NCBI GenBank assembly: GCA_963678675.1
Contig: OY783201.1
Span: 20,887,769 to 20,951,768 of the forward strand
Source: Xiphydria camelus
Lineage: Eukaryota > Arthropoda > Insecta > Hymenoptera > Xiphydriidae
Reading direction: 5' to 3'
Length of the DNA: 64,000 bases
The notes under the pieces are model-generated. The model searched no databases. It was not told the DNA's origin and worked only from the letters and a program-made list of their open reading frames with translations. Below are positions 21,806 through 33,803 of this stretch, one piece after another (the first letter of the stretch is position 1; each line of letters opens with the position of its first letter). The position numbers and the translations under genes were made by a program.

Positions 21806-24034
21806 GGCACGCCCGAGGCGAAATTTCTATATTCACTTTGACACTAAACACCCTGCTAGTTTCCCTTGCGCTAGCAATGTCTTCAGTGTCAAAGTAGTGT
21901 TCATGTCCATGTGAAAATGACACTGACTTTGACACTGCTGACCCTACATAATTCCATTTTCGGTAGTAGCAGGGTCAAGTCAGTGTCTTTGAACGCAAAC
22001 TTTCTATACTCATTTTGACACTGGTGACTCTGATATTCAGGGTCTTCAGCGTGGTTAGCAGGTAGCTGAAATTCAGGGTATTCAGGTTGGAAATAGGGTT
22101 TTCTTAAATATGTATGCGATCTATGTAAACTCCACAGAAAGTATATGACTAGAATTTTGCTACTTCAAATTGTTGCAGTGCCTTGATAATTTCTTCCTTA
22201 TGATACAAATAAAAATAATTTTGTTACCGAATTTTTTAAACATTATTTAACAGATCTATGAAGTAGTTCTATACTTTTTGCAGAGTCTATCGACTGCATA
22301 CATTTTTAATACAGAAGTTTACAACATGATGAATATCATTTAAAAGTTAATTATATTATAAATATATATTCACATAATATGTATAGTTATATAATTGCAA
22401 TATGATATTTATAGTATTTATAATACATATTCATATTATTTATAATTATATAGTAATAACGTAATATTTATAGTATTTGTAATATATATTCATAATATTT
22501 ATAGTTATATAGTAATAATATAATTCAATATCATAAAATTAAAAAATCTACAATATACAAAATTGATTTTCACTTGACTAACATTTTTAGAACTATTTCC
22601 GGATGTTGTTGATGTAGCAACTACTGGAACTGCTGCAGCAACGTTTCTAGAATACATCATTTTAATTCGCAATCATATTACTGCATGTAAGTGATTAAAG
22701 CTTTAAAATTGATTTACTTACCAAGCAATCCTTTGAATAATTTCGGATTTACTCCAGGTCGGGACGTTCTTTTTATTAGATGCCTCTCCGCGTTCGATGG
22801 CCGTCCTACTTTTGATTTTCCCGCTTCCTCTTTTCTTCCCGGTTTCACTCGCCCGCGATCCTCCTTATCGACCATCATTTCTCTTCGCTGAATACTTCCT
22901 ACCTTACCTACTCCCCGCTTGACCATCTGATCTAACCTCCTAAACTTGCCCTAACCTCTATCTTTCCCCCGCTTTCCTTTTCCGTAATTTCTGCCTTTCT
23001 TCCTCTTCTCGCACTTATCTATTATCTTATCAGGTGCCTATCTATCTTTCCTTCACGCTTGCCTCATTTTTCGGCTTCCCTATACCTATATTCACTTATT
23101 TCTTCGCTTTTCACTCACTCCCTCTCACACGTCAACCGCATGCTTCCACTACCGCTAACCAAGTCTTAAAATAAGAATTCTTTTGTCAACATTTTTCTAA
23201 ATTTGTTATTATATCTTTTGATAAATATTCTTGCATAGACGCAAATCATCCTACATTAATTGATTGTCTTTGATTTACTATAATATGTGCTTTTTAATAT
23301 ATGCTGCATAGAAGTAAAAGGTATTGAAATTCAAAATTACGAGTAAAAAACTTATATTTCAAGAACTTAGAGAAATTGTTAGAGTTTCGGACTTAGAATA
23401 TTTTCAACATGACGAACGAGACAGAAAAATGTCGGTCTCCTGCATGTAGGGACTTGAAAATAATAAATTTTCTAAGTCCGAAAAACTGACAATTTTTCTA
23501 AGTTCTTAAAATATAAGTTTTTTATTCATAATTTTGAATTTCAATACCTTTTGCTTCTATGCAGTAAAGGGGCTCTGGCGTGTGTTCAGCGTGAAGTAAA
23601 AATCATAGAGAGGCATAGCAGTGTGTTCAGTGTCAAAATGAATATAAAATCTTCGACTTGGGTAAGAGCAGTGTGTTCAGGGTCTAAATGAGTATGAAAA
23701 TAAAATTTCCGGTTGAACCTTATTCGACACTGACGACCCTTCTATTGGTAAGAATGAAAGAATGTAGCGTAGTCAGGGTGAAAGCAGCGCCGAAACAGTG
23801 TGTTCAGGGTGAAGTAAGGGTCATAGAGGGGCATAGTAGTGTCTTCAGTGTCAAAGTAGTGTTCATGTCCATGTGAAAATGACACTGACTTGGACACTGC
23901 TGACCCTACGTAATTCCATTTTCGGTAGTAGCAGGGTGAAAGCAGCGTCGAAACAGTGTGTTGAGGGTGAAGTAAGGGTCATAGCAGGGTATTCAGTGTC
24001 AAAATGAATATAGAAATTTCGCCTCGGGATATGC
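21806..24034. mobile_element. Non-autonomous element with complex inverted termini (about 2.2 kb)
   Basis: CCCGAGGCGAAATTTCTATA near 21812 is mirrored at 24005-24028. Both ends are built of recurring CAGTGTCAAA, CAGGGTC and GACACTG phrases. A ~100-bp block (from GTCTTCAGTGTCAAAGTAGT at 21879) recurs in the same orientation at 23842 with only a few changes, so the ends are not a simple palindrome. The centre holds an AT-rich TATAATA stretch (22330-22560), a CT-rich stretch (22700-23150) and an inverted repeat pair (23308-23420 with 23465-23580) of the family seen at 775-1110. No transposase is present. Confidence 0.6.
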
Positions 24035-24474
24035 CTCCAATTTAAACTCTCTAAAATTGCGGTACAATGCCACGATAGAAATATCAGGTTTTACCGACAC
24101 GAGAGACGTGCTTCGACAAGGTCTGCATCAACTTTGGCGGTATATTGGCAGCACTGCACTAATCCTGTGGCAGACTTTTCTATCTGGGACGAGGCTCTAG
24201 CGAATCTTCCGATAATAATAATTATGTTATTGAAATGCTAATAACATAAGAAAATGCAAGATTAAAAAAAGTATAGTCATTCCAAACGTTTTCGTTCACT
24301 TTAAGCAATTTATTAATCCCCTAAAATATTTTGATACTCATATAAACTTCTAATAATTTCTTAAGAAATGCTTCTTTTTCGAAATAATTAGCTACATCTC
24401 GATTAAAATTAATTTTTCCATATAATACTAATCTAGTATTCCTTCCTTCTTCCCATTGAAACTTTTAACCCTTC

Positions 24475-24908
24475 TGAGGTCGCGCCTTTTCACCCAACGT
24501 TTCTGGTCGCATGATGAGTAGATAGATAGAGGGCCGCCCCGCCCGTGTATTGCGAAGCGCGATGTTGCCACGTCATACGGCGATCAGTGACGAGACACGA
24601 CTTGCATTGCGTTGTCGCTGGCAACGTCACAAAAGAAATTTCTACTGCGAATCTGGTCGCACAGTGAGGACGGCCCCGCATTTTCCGCCTCACGCTTCAT
24701 TGATACGTTTTTTTCAATTTTTCTAATGAATGCAGAGCTATCATATTATAATCATCGTATTCACGACACTTCAATGAAGGAATACGTAGCCGGTGATCGT
24801 TCAAATCGAGGTAGTTAAGCAATTATGACGATTGTAAAAAAAAAGTGCGGGGCCGCCCTCATCACGCAACCGCACACACACACACACACACACACACAGA
24901 AGGGTTAA
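24475..24908. mobile_element. piggyBac-type MITE with TTAA ends
   Basis: TTAACCCTTCTG at 24475 and CAGAAGGGTTAA at 24897-24908 form terminal inverted repeats flanked by the TTAA target typical of piggyBac. Subterminal GAGGGCCGCCCCGC (about 24528) is mirrored by GCGGGGCCGCCCTC (about 24849). A (CA)n tract at about 24874-24898 adjoins the right end. No transposase is present. The element stops 15 bp short of the receptor-subunit stop codon, so it may form the 3' UTR of that gene. The 440 bases before it (24035-24474) show no gene. Confidence 0.85.
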
Positions 24909-24923
24909 TATTTAATTCGAATA

Positions 24924-27900
24924 TCAAAATATTATTGAATCATCAATGGCAATAGCGGTATCAGCATCATGAGTGACAACCGTGGGAATAAGATTCAATA
25001 GCATTACGATGTAAGTTAGAAGGACACCGATGAAAGAAAGACGTCCAATGAAGGTAGTAACATGGATCCATGTTGTTTCTCCATTTAAAATTGTCGTCAT
25101 GGTTGGGCGCAGGAGACCTGCATTATCGTCTGCCCCTGCTTCTATTTTCGCTGAAGCTTTTGGATCCAAAATACTGAATAGGAAAATCTGTCCTGCTCTA
25201 CTCTCCAATATAAAAGCGGTGCTCGATGAAAGCCATCCAGGTGCAGGCATATTGATTACTTGTAGTTGACGCAGGAAACCGGTGAGAAATATCGCAAAGC
25301 CAGAGAGTACTAACGAATCTCGATAGAAGAGCACTGGTACGTAGAGAAAATAAGCAACCAAATGAAGTGAGTATGGTTTGATTCAATTATATAATCTAAT
25401 CCTATGTATTCGAAGATATACACTGTACCAAAATGAGGGTTACTTGCTTATAGAGATAGCTACAGGATAAATAAGAGAATACGGGCCATAGGAACCGTGC
25501 GACAGCGAGTGAGAATATATGGCGAATACATTAGAGCCTCTCTGTCGTACGTAGTCTAACTAGACTAGTCTAGAGAAACATGCGACAGAGAAGTTGTCAT
25601 GCACCCGCTACATGTTCTCACACTCGTACGATTCCTATAACCAGCACTTTCTCGACAATCCAGTACATAATAATACTAGCATCTGAAATAGTTCCAAAAC
25701 ACTGCCAAATTTGGTAACCAAGTGACTCTATGGATGTTCACCTGCGGGGTTGACCCGCTTTGACTGACGGTACTTTATCGAGTCAACCATAGCTAAATTG
25801 TATGAGTGGATCTTCTTAGTTTGCTATAAAGGGCCAATCAAATTTAGCTCTCATGGCAAAATAATAAGATTCGCTCTAACCGTTTAATTACGGTCGACTC
25901 GATAAAGAACCGTCACCCAAAGCGGGTCGATCAGAATCATTGGCCGCATGTGTACAACTATCATATTGTAGAGTGTATATTTTTGAATATACCTAAAACA
26001 TACTATGTAATATACAGGGTGTCCGTAAAATATGGAAACGGTTGAATATCTCGAAAAGTACGCTTGAGAACGGGAAACGAAAAAATACGTATCCGATATT
26101 TTTTTTAAAACTATCAAATGATACCAAGATTGATCCCACACCCCAACCCCTGTAGGTGGGGCAGGGGGAAGCTTCAAAATCTTAAATAGGAACCCCCACT
26201 TTTGATTGCATATTCGCATTCTACATTAAAAACTACGTAACTTATTTGAAACATTTTTTTCGATTCGTGGCAGATGGCGCTATAATCGACGAAATTCAAT
26301 TTTTTCGGTTTTTGCAATTGAGAGTCGATTTATTCGATTCTGCAATACAATTGCGATAGAAATTTACATTTTTTATTCTCATACTTGATATTTTTCTTAA
26401 AAATTTAATTTAGTTTTGCAAATTTGAAGTGCAGATGCGTTCTGTACCTGGAATTCCCCCGGCGGACGATATATTCCGTGAATCGTAGCTATTCTTTCAC
26501 TAGTAGTCCGTTTTAATGATATCCGTTAACCTGAGTACACGTAAACAGGTACCGCTAATTGCCGGGCCTTCCGGACCCTCGAACCTCGATGTATTCCGAA
26601 AGGGATTATCCTTGAGTAATTAGCTTATTTCCTCTAACGGAACTTAGTGCGTCACGGGGAATTCCAAGTACAGAACGCATCTGCACTTTAAATTTGCAAA
26701 ACTAAATTAAATTTGTAACAAAAATATCAATTATGAGAATAAAAATGTAAATTTCTATCGCAATTGTATTGCAGAATCGAATAAATCGACTCTCAATTGC
26801 AAAAACCGAAAAAATTGAATTTCGTCGATTATAGCGCCATCCGCCATGAATCGAAAAAAATGTTTCAAATAAAAGTTATGTAGTTTTTAATGTAGAATGC
26901 GAATATGCAATCAAAAGTGGGGGTTCCTATATAAGATTTTGAAGCTTCCCCCTGCCCCACCCACAGGGGTTGGGGTGTGGGATCAATCTTGGTGTCATTT
27001 GATAGTTTTTAAAAAAATATCGGATACGTATTTTTTCGTTTCCCGTTCTGAAGCGTACTTTTCGAGATATTCAACCGTTTCCATACTTTATAGGATGTGT
27101 ATCGAGGATGGGATACATAAAGGGATATACTCTGTAGTAGACTCTAAACTAAACGCTGTTACCAATTTAAGAGTGTCGTATGACCGGTTATAATGACTCA
27201 GTAATCAACAATCATTTCTAGAGAAAATCACTATGTCTTAATCACCTAAAGCCATAAACTGGCCAAACTGAGCATGTAATGTAATGTGTAAAGTAATGCT
27301 TGTCAGTTGGGATGCAAAACGAGCAACTAACTGAGTTGAGCCTAGTGTATACGCAGCTTTCCTCTCCATGGAGCGGTGCAAGCCGCTCGCAAATGGCTCG
27401 TTTGATGCTCGAAGCCCCGTCCTAACTTTACAGAACTAGTTACATTACGTATTATATTGCATTACAAGCTCATCTCAGCTAGTATATACAATGACAATAC
27501 CAGAACGTGCAAGTGCAAGCGAGAACGTCGACTAACCCTGGTGAATACATAAGATTCTTTCTGACTTACATGCTCTGTCCTTCTCGAACTTGTCCAGTTC
27601 GTGAGTCATATGGGTAGTATCCTCATATTGTCCCTGTACATAGTTTAACACACGTAAAAGCATGGCGGGAGACAAGTAAGAGAGGCGTCGAATATCGGAG
27701 TACTTCATTGCTGAAATGGTTCTAAAATAATACCTATGCGTAAGTTATAATCGTATGAAAAGAGGAAAACATTTAATAAATGTTTGATTTTCCAAAGCTC
27801 AATTATTTCGCGCTATCTCGGCAATGAAGTGTTTTGATATTTGACACCTCCCATACGCATTCTTCGCTGTTTTTACATCTACTAAGCGATTAAGATGTAA

Positions 27901-30900
27901 CGATTTTCTCTAGAAACGATTGCTGGGTATTGCTAGTTATTACAACTAATCATACTGCACTCTCGAGGTCAGCGACTAATAGCATGTAGTTTAGAGTCTT
28001 CTACGGTTTGTCATCCTATGTGTCCAATTTTCAAGAATATCTAGTATACTACTTACAAATACGAGGAGCATTTGCACCGTTGAAAGGTAATAACCAATGA
28101 AGGTCCTGCATGCAAAGTAAGTGGCTGATAAAGTTGATACTAGCTATGATCATCCTTTCAGTTGATTTTGGATCAAGCATCAAAACCATCAGAGTAATTA
28201 TGATTAAAACTGTAAATAATGATACTTATAAGTAATCGCAAAATTATTAACGATCGTCCATTTTATAGCATATTTATACAACATCTGAACTTACGTATAG
28301 CGGGCGTAACGTAAGTTGCCGCCATTATACTTGTATGTCGTTCCAAAATAAAGTGGAAATAAATAGTAGGAAAAGTAACATCAGTGCAGCATTCAAATCT
28401 TTTTACGTGTATTAACGCATCCACCGAATTAAGGTTCCATTCCTTATTTTCCTTGTAATCTTCCAGGGAGATCTACAAATGCAAGTATAAGTTTTATGTA
28501 TTATACAATTAATGACATGCATTTTGAAATAGGTAATTACTAGGCTTCCAGTTCAATACCCCACTATGGGAAAAACGGAAATCAATCTCTTCTCCCAAAT
28601 ATGTCCATGAACCGAGACGAGCAGTACAATTTTGCTTATCAAAAGGCCAATTTCTATAATCGGCAACACAGCGGAATATATACTTAATAGTGGGCACACA
28701 CGAAACATATCCATCATAAGTCAATACACAATCCGTTTCTGGAATACCATTCTGGTCATAGCTCGAATCCCCGCTGAAATGGAAAGTGAAAAAAAAGATA
28801 GTATATATACGGAGCATTCCATGCTAAATCGCCAGCTTTTGATCCCGATTATTTTTAATGTGAACGACTTTTTTTCTATATTATAGTTCCTGATCAAATG
28901 AACATTTATGATTTTTTACAAATTTGTATCGTAACCAGTTCTAAACTTATGAATTTTCGAATATTCAATACTTTAATTTTTCAAATACATATAACTAAGT
29001 AAATAAGTGATGAATAAAGATAAGTACATGTATTTGTTTGTTTAAAATTCTACTTTAACACAAAAATACTGAAAAAAAATGTCGACATATAGTTGCACAT
29101 TTTTTTTTGATTTTAAGTAAAAAATTTCAATTTTCATCGAGTATACCACTTTGATTTTTATAAAAAAAAACTTAAAAATTCTTTGACTTATGCCCTAAGT
29201 TTTAAGTACCTTCTGATCGTGGCATTTTCGTTTTTTCTATACATTTTTAATGTTATAACTTTCAAAAGGTACGTTTTTAAACTTTCAAAGTTTCAAAAGT
29301 TAGTAATATTTTGTTTCGATTTCATTTTTTAATATTAATCTTTATTAATTAAATCAATTGTACCTGATACATATAAATTATTATTTACAATTAATTTATT
29401 TAAATATATATTCCGAGTGAAGGAAATAAATCGGAGGAATTATAAATAGGAAGTGGTGGGAACAGTATGTAGAGAGACGGGTTTCGTCGCTTCAAAAGTG
29501 GAAACTGTGATGTTCACGACAAACAATGGCCAGGTCAAACAAATAAGTTTGAAGATGAACAACTGGAAGCTCATTTAGAAGAAAACCCTACTCAAACGCT
29601 CAAAGAATTAACTCGACAGCTTGAAATCGATACGAATCTACAATTTCACGACGTCAAGATACCATGGGAAAGATTGAAAAAGAAGGAAAATGGCTGCCAC
29701 ATGAATTGACCAAAAATGCCATTGCTAATCGTCTGAACATTTCGATTTCTTTGCTTGCAAAGCATAAAAAGAAAAGTTTTTTATGGCGTGACGTAACCGG
29801 TTATGAGAAATGAATCTATTTCGACAACCCGAAACGCAAAAAATCATGGGTTGATCCTGGGCACCCATCAACGTCGATACCAAAACGAAACATCCACAGT
29901 CACAAAACAATGCTTTCAATTTGGTGGGATGTGGAAGGTGTTGTTTATTACCTATGAGCTGTTGAAACCGAACGAAAGAATTACAGCTGAACGTTATCAA
30001 CAACAATTGGAGCGTTTAAATGATAATTTGATGCAACAATGACCATTAATGCATGAAATCGCCGAAAAGTGATTCTTCTTTATGACAACGCTCGGCCTCA
30101 TGTTGCTAGAGCCGTAAAAGAAACATTGATGGAGCTTGAATGAGAAGTTCTCCCGCACCCAGCGTATTCTCCAGACCTGGCCTCGAGTGATTATCATTTA
30201 TTTAGAGCGATGCAACATGACTTGGAAGATACACACTTCCATAATTACCAATAAGTCAAAAATTGGGTTGCTGAGTGGATTAGCTCAAAAAGTAGACAAT
30301 TCTTTCGTCGCGGAATTCAACTTCTGCCAGAAAAGTGGGAAGAAGTTATAGCTGGCGAAAGCAAATACTTTGATTGAGGTATCCACACATTTTATTACGA
30401 CACAATGTTTTAAAAGCAAGACAAAAATAGCGGCTTTTTCAATGCAACCCTCTAATACATAAAACTTGATATCACGACGTGATATGTGTAGCGATATTGC
30501 CGTTATTACATATGCTCGGTGTTAGAAACAACGATGTATGAAACATTTTTTCACAGAATACCATTATTGCCGTAATTATCAGGCATAAAAAGCGGACATT
30601 TTTTAAATAAACAATCAAAATGAAATCATTTTGATTGTTGCACCTATACACGTTGACTTCTTCCTGAACTGCTACTGGCAGTGCACTCATGATAAAAGTT
30701 AAAAATTTGATAAACTGTAAGATGAGAACATAATGTATTATACATCACTGAATTTGTGATACAATTTTCAGCATTTTCATTGTTTTAACAAAAAATAGGT
30801 ATTTTGAAAATTTGAGTTAAAAAGATTTTCTTTTTACGAGAAATAACGTTTTCCCAAAATTTCTTTCAGCCATTTTGTTCTACTCAAAAAGTCAAATCAT

Positions 30901-32214
30901 TCGTATGTGTAAACTTTTCTTCCATTTCCCTTCATTTCGGAGATAACTGAAGGGGGTCAAACTTGGGGGGGGAGGAGGGGCTGTTTGACCCCCTTTAACC
31001 AAAATTGGGCCGCTATACAAAATAGGAGCCTCTTATGTTTCGATTAATGTTAATTTTACCGAGTTCCTTGTAAGCCAAATGTAAAATGTGTTGCTTTTAT
31101 TATTTTAGTCTCCCTATCGGTCTCTTTATCGTTTCAGTAAACGATAAATTCTATTAGTTTGCCGCATTACGATATAAATCATGTGTTCCATCTCATCACA
31201 TATCAGGTAAACTTTGCTCTCTGGATGTGGATATATTTTCTTAATTCGCATACTTATTAACATTGACTTAATTCAAGGCAAAATTTCTTCCATAAAGGTA
31301 ATTCATATATTTCTCTCAACCAGCAATATTTTTGCATTATCACAATATTACTACAATATTTTGTACTGTGTGGAGAAACGTCAACTAAATCCCCGTCGGG
31401 CCAAATTTAATAGTATTATCCTGCTGTTAGTGGTATTTGGAATACATATTGAATAGATTAATTTTTCTACAAAAATCACGTTAGGGTAGAAGCACCAGTG
31501 AATGAACGGCATCGGTGAATGAACACTTCAATGCTTTCCAAATGTAGTTTCGTTCATTCACTGGATTTTGTCGTCTACTTAGGTGCTCATTCACTGGTGC
31601 ACTTACTCACTCTTTCTTTTAATTGTGGTACATGCTACATAAGTGTAATATGTCACAATATCAATTTCAAAAAACCAACATACTTACGAGTTGTACACGT
31701 AAAGATCTGGTATCCAAATATCACTGCTTCTTATGCTGATATTTTCGACGCCATCGAAATCCTTTCGATTCCATGTCAAATGATCATCCTTCCAATACTA
31801 GAATAGTGAAACATTATATAAAAAATACTTCATAAATAGCTTCGAGATCATTCTACGTTTGGAATGCTTACCACTATCATCCAGCTGTGCAAATTTAATA
31901 TGTTACTGCGGTCATCCTGTGAAAAGCAACCGTGTTGAGACTATCAAATAACAAATTGCGATAAAATAGACGGATCTTACAAATTCGATGAATTTTGGCA
32001 TCAATCTCATGGTAACTGTCGTGCGATTGAAATGAACAGTTGGTCGTACATCTCTATCGTAATCACAAAAGAGATGCCTTTTGAGCCGCAAAGTCACAGA
32101 GTTGCCTTCGATGTCCTTGCATTTTGATTCTCCGCTTGTAGCATTAATACAGAGGATCTGGAAATTCAATATCATAGAAATGATTATGTTTTGGCCGAAT
32201 TTAACAGTCTTCAT
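24924..32214 (-). CDS. Divergent nicotinic acetylcholine receptor subunit, seven exons, 447 aa
   Basis: Minus-strand exons: 32214-31981, 31916-31872 (45 nt), 31797-31688 (110 nt), 28773-28560, 28472-28295, 28209-28057 and 25333-24924 (TAA). All have GT-AG borders and all phases agree. The 45- and 110-nt exons are the conserved third and fourth exons of nicotinic receptor genes. The protein is a pentameric ligand-gated channel subunit of the neuronal membrane: hydrophobic leader (about 8-24), SW(x)3YW loop D, WIPDLYVYNS loop A, Cys loop C165-C179 with 13 residues between, GSWTY loop B, and vicinal cysteines C229-C230, which by convention mark an alpha-type subunit. TM1 is about 250-272, TM2 278-301, TM3 about 311-335 and TM4 near the end. 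TM2 lacks the usual LLSLTVFLL core and the TM3-TM4 loop is short. It looks like the fast-evolving alpha9/beta2-like insect group, but the exact name cannot be given. Confidence 0.9.
26011..27101. mobile_element. 1.1-kb foldback element in the last receptor intron
   Basis: Arms of about 450 bp (26011-26460 and 26656-27101) are near-perfect inverted copies, with shared GCGAATATGCAATCAAAAG, TTTGATAGTTTTTAAA and CCGTTTCCATA. They surround a unique centre of about 195 bp. The left end is ATACAGGGTGTCCGTAAAAT, akin to the CAGGGTGTTC end at 17731; the right end has decayed. No transposase is present. Matching open frames on opposite strands of the two arms are by-products. It lies between TM2 and TM3 exons of the receptor gene. 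Confidence 0.9.
27570..27710 (-). other. Candidate in-frame cassette exon in the receptor gene
   Basis: On the minus strand an ACCATTTCAG acceptor and a perfect GTAAGT donor enclose 141 nt that start and end in phase 1, the phase of the surrounding exons (28209-28057 and 25333-24924). The reading frame is open throughout and would insert 47 residues containing MKYSDIRRLSYL and LLRVLNYVQGQYEDTT between TM2 and TM3. Joining the flanking exons directly also gives a normal TM2-TM3 junction, so the segment would be optional. I do not recognise the peptide from nicotinic receptors. It may be coincidental or belong to another gene. Confidence 0.4.
29470..30452 (+). pseudogene. Mariner family 1, copy C, in a receptor intron
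   Basis: Lacks the first ~60 codons but keeps the rest in order: GQTNKFEDEQLEAHLEENP, DNPKRKKSWVDPG after the first catalytic site, LLYDNARPHVAR-like second site, PHPAYSPDLASSDY third site and the C-terminus to about 30377. It ends with the TIR carrying AGCGGCTTTTTCAATGC. Several stops and frameshifts are present. It sits in the intron between receptor exons 31797-31688 and 28773-28560, opposite to the direction of transcription. Confidence 0.82.
31487..31606. repeat. Small inverted/direct repeat in receptor intron
   Basis: GCACCAGTGAATGAAC, GGTGAATGAACAC, GTTCATTCACTGG and CTCATTCACTGGTGCAC lie within 120 bp and can form a hairpin. It is probably a very short MITE. No coding sequence. Confidence 0.5.
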
Positions 32215-33803
32215 TCTTAACAGAGCAGAACGACACTTCTTATGTAACTGATCAAATATGTCTGAATCTAAAAAAGAGAAATGTTATTATACGCCCTACG
32301 AAATATAAAACTCCAGATTGATGATACGCCCATCGAGGTTCTGGTATTCGTTTTATCTCTCTAATTAACCTACTTGTGACTTGTATAGTAAACGTTAATA
32401 GTTGACGTAAATAATCGCTACTCAACGAAAAAGAAATCGTCAAAATTAAAACCGATTAGATTATACAGATTTTAAGTCACTGGTTTCAAATTTTCTTTCA
32501 ATTTTAATATAGCACATCAAATTTTTCAGAAAGTTGAGATGAAAGCCATAAAAATCGTATTTTAGGACCATTTGTACTTCTTCTTTTTTTCAATTTGACG
32601 TGATATCCTCACGCTGTTAATGGATGCATTAAAAAGCTTTAAAAAGCATTGATTACGCAGACCTGCGAGGGTCAATTACAAAAATTACAGGAGATGAATC
32701 TGATAGATTGTTTGAAGCTGAGACGAAACTAGCCCTAGAAATTTCCCAGAATTTTTGAGCTCAAATTATTAAAAAATGGCTACTTTAACCAATTTCGTGA
32801 ATTTGTTGTTGAACAAAATTTTTCTTAAACATTTCTACCAATAACATCGTATAGTACCTGCTAGACTTCATATTTAGAATTCATTCTCGATCGCCACTGA
32901 ATTATTATTTTTTTTTTCGTTGAAATATTTCGGTATGAAGTTACATATGGGGGTCCAATAATTCATTACCACTCAACAATTCTTTGTCAACAAAAAATTA
33001 GATAGGTCCCACGTGGCAAGCTCATATAGATCCCCATATGGGTCCCACACGAATTCCCATGTGAGACCCACACTGGGACCTATGCGGGGCTAATATGGAT
33101 TTCCATGTAACCCCGCATGAGTTCACATATGACTTCCATTAATCTCCATTTAGACCCTATTGGAGTTTCATAAAGCATTGACACGATCTCGTGGATCATT
33201 AAAACGTAAGAGTCGAGTGAGAACGTTGTTGTAACACTGATAAATGTATAAGAGCGCCTATGTGGCTTACTCTTTGTCTTTGACTGGCCTAATTGGGCCC
33301 AGTTTTGCAGAAAGCGACCAACCCACATTATAGCAAAATTTCGGATAATGTTATTTTTCGTTAGCTTTTAACCCATTCTTTATTATGCATAAAACGACCA
33401 ACTGATATTCTAGTGTTTTGAATGTCGAACATGTATTAGAGAAAATATCTATTTCAAAATCACAAATCATTTTCCTGCAGAAACAATCCAAACCACTTGG
33501 ACACCACATAAAATGCTTTATAATCTACTGGTGTATTGCAAAATGCATTCAAGCCACATGGTCGGCACAGTCGCTATACGTTTATTCTACGACGAAGTGG
33601 GTTGGATTCATACTGCAAATCTGAAATTCGCAATAAACGAGAGACGATGCGGGTTGGTTGTAGGTTGGATGTTTTCTGCAGAAAAGAAACCTGACACATA
33701 ACCTACAAATTCCGTTTCGCCGGCGCCGGTTAGTCTGCGATTATATTTTGTTGATACCTAGTTAGATTTAAATATTTCATAGTGAAAAAGTGTGTAGCTG
33801 AGG
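32215..33803. other. Upstream flank of the receptor gene; no other gene seen
   Basis: Would contain the receptor promoter and 5' UTR, but no diagnostic core promoter could be singled out. Near 33000-33170 variants of CCCATATGGG and CCCACA recur (an imperfect short repeat). From about 33480 sequence related to the end of the next element appears (GGTTGGATGTTTTCTGCAG near 33664, echoed at about 39890). Confidence 0.35.

Noticed and set aside
25884..27193. Two matching proteins (starting MRICNQKWGF) on opposite strands
   Set aside because: They are the two arms of the foldback element read in mirror image, not genes.
32252..32443. An additional upstream exon of the receptor (63 codons, minus strand)
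   Set aside because: The first exon already begins with ATG and a signal-like leader, and no suitable donor links this stretch to it.
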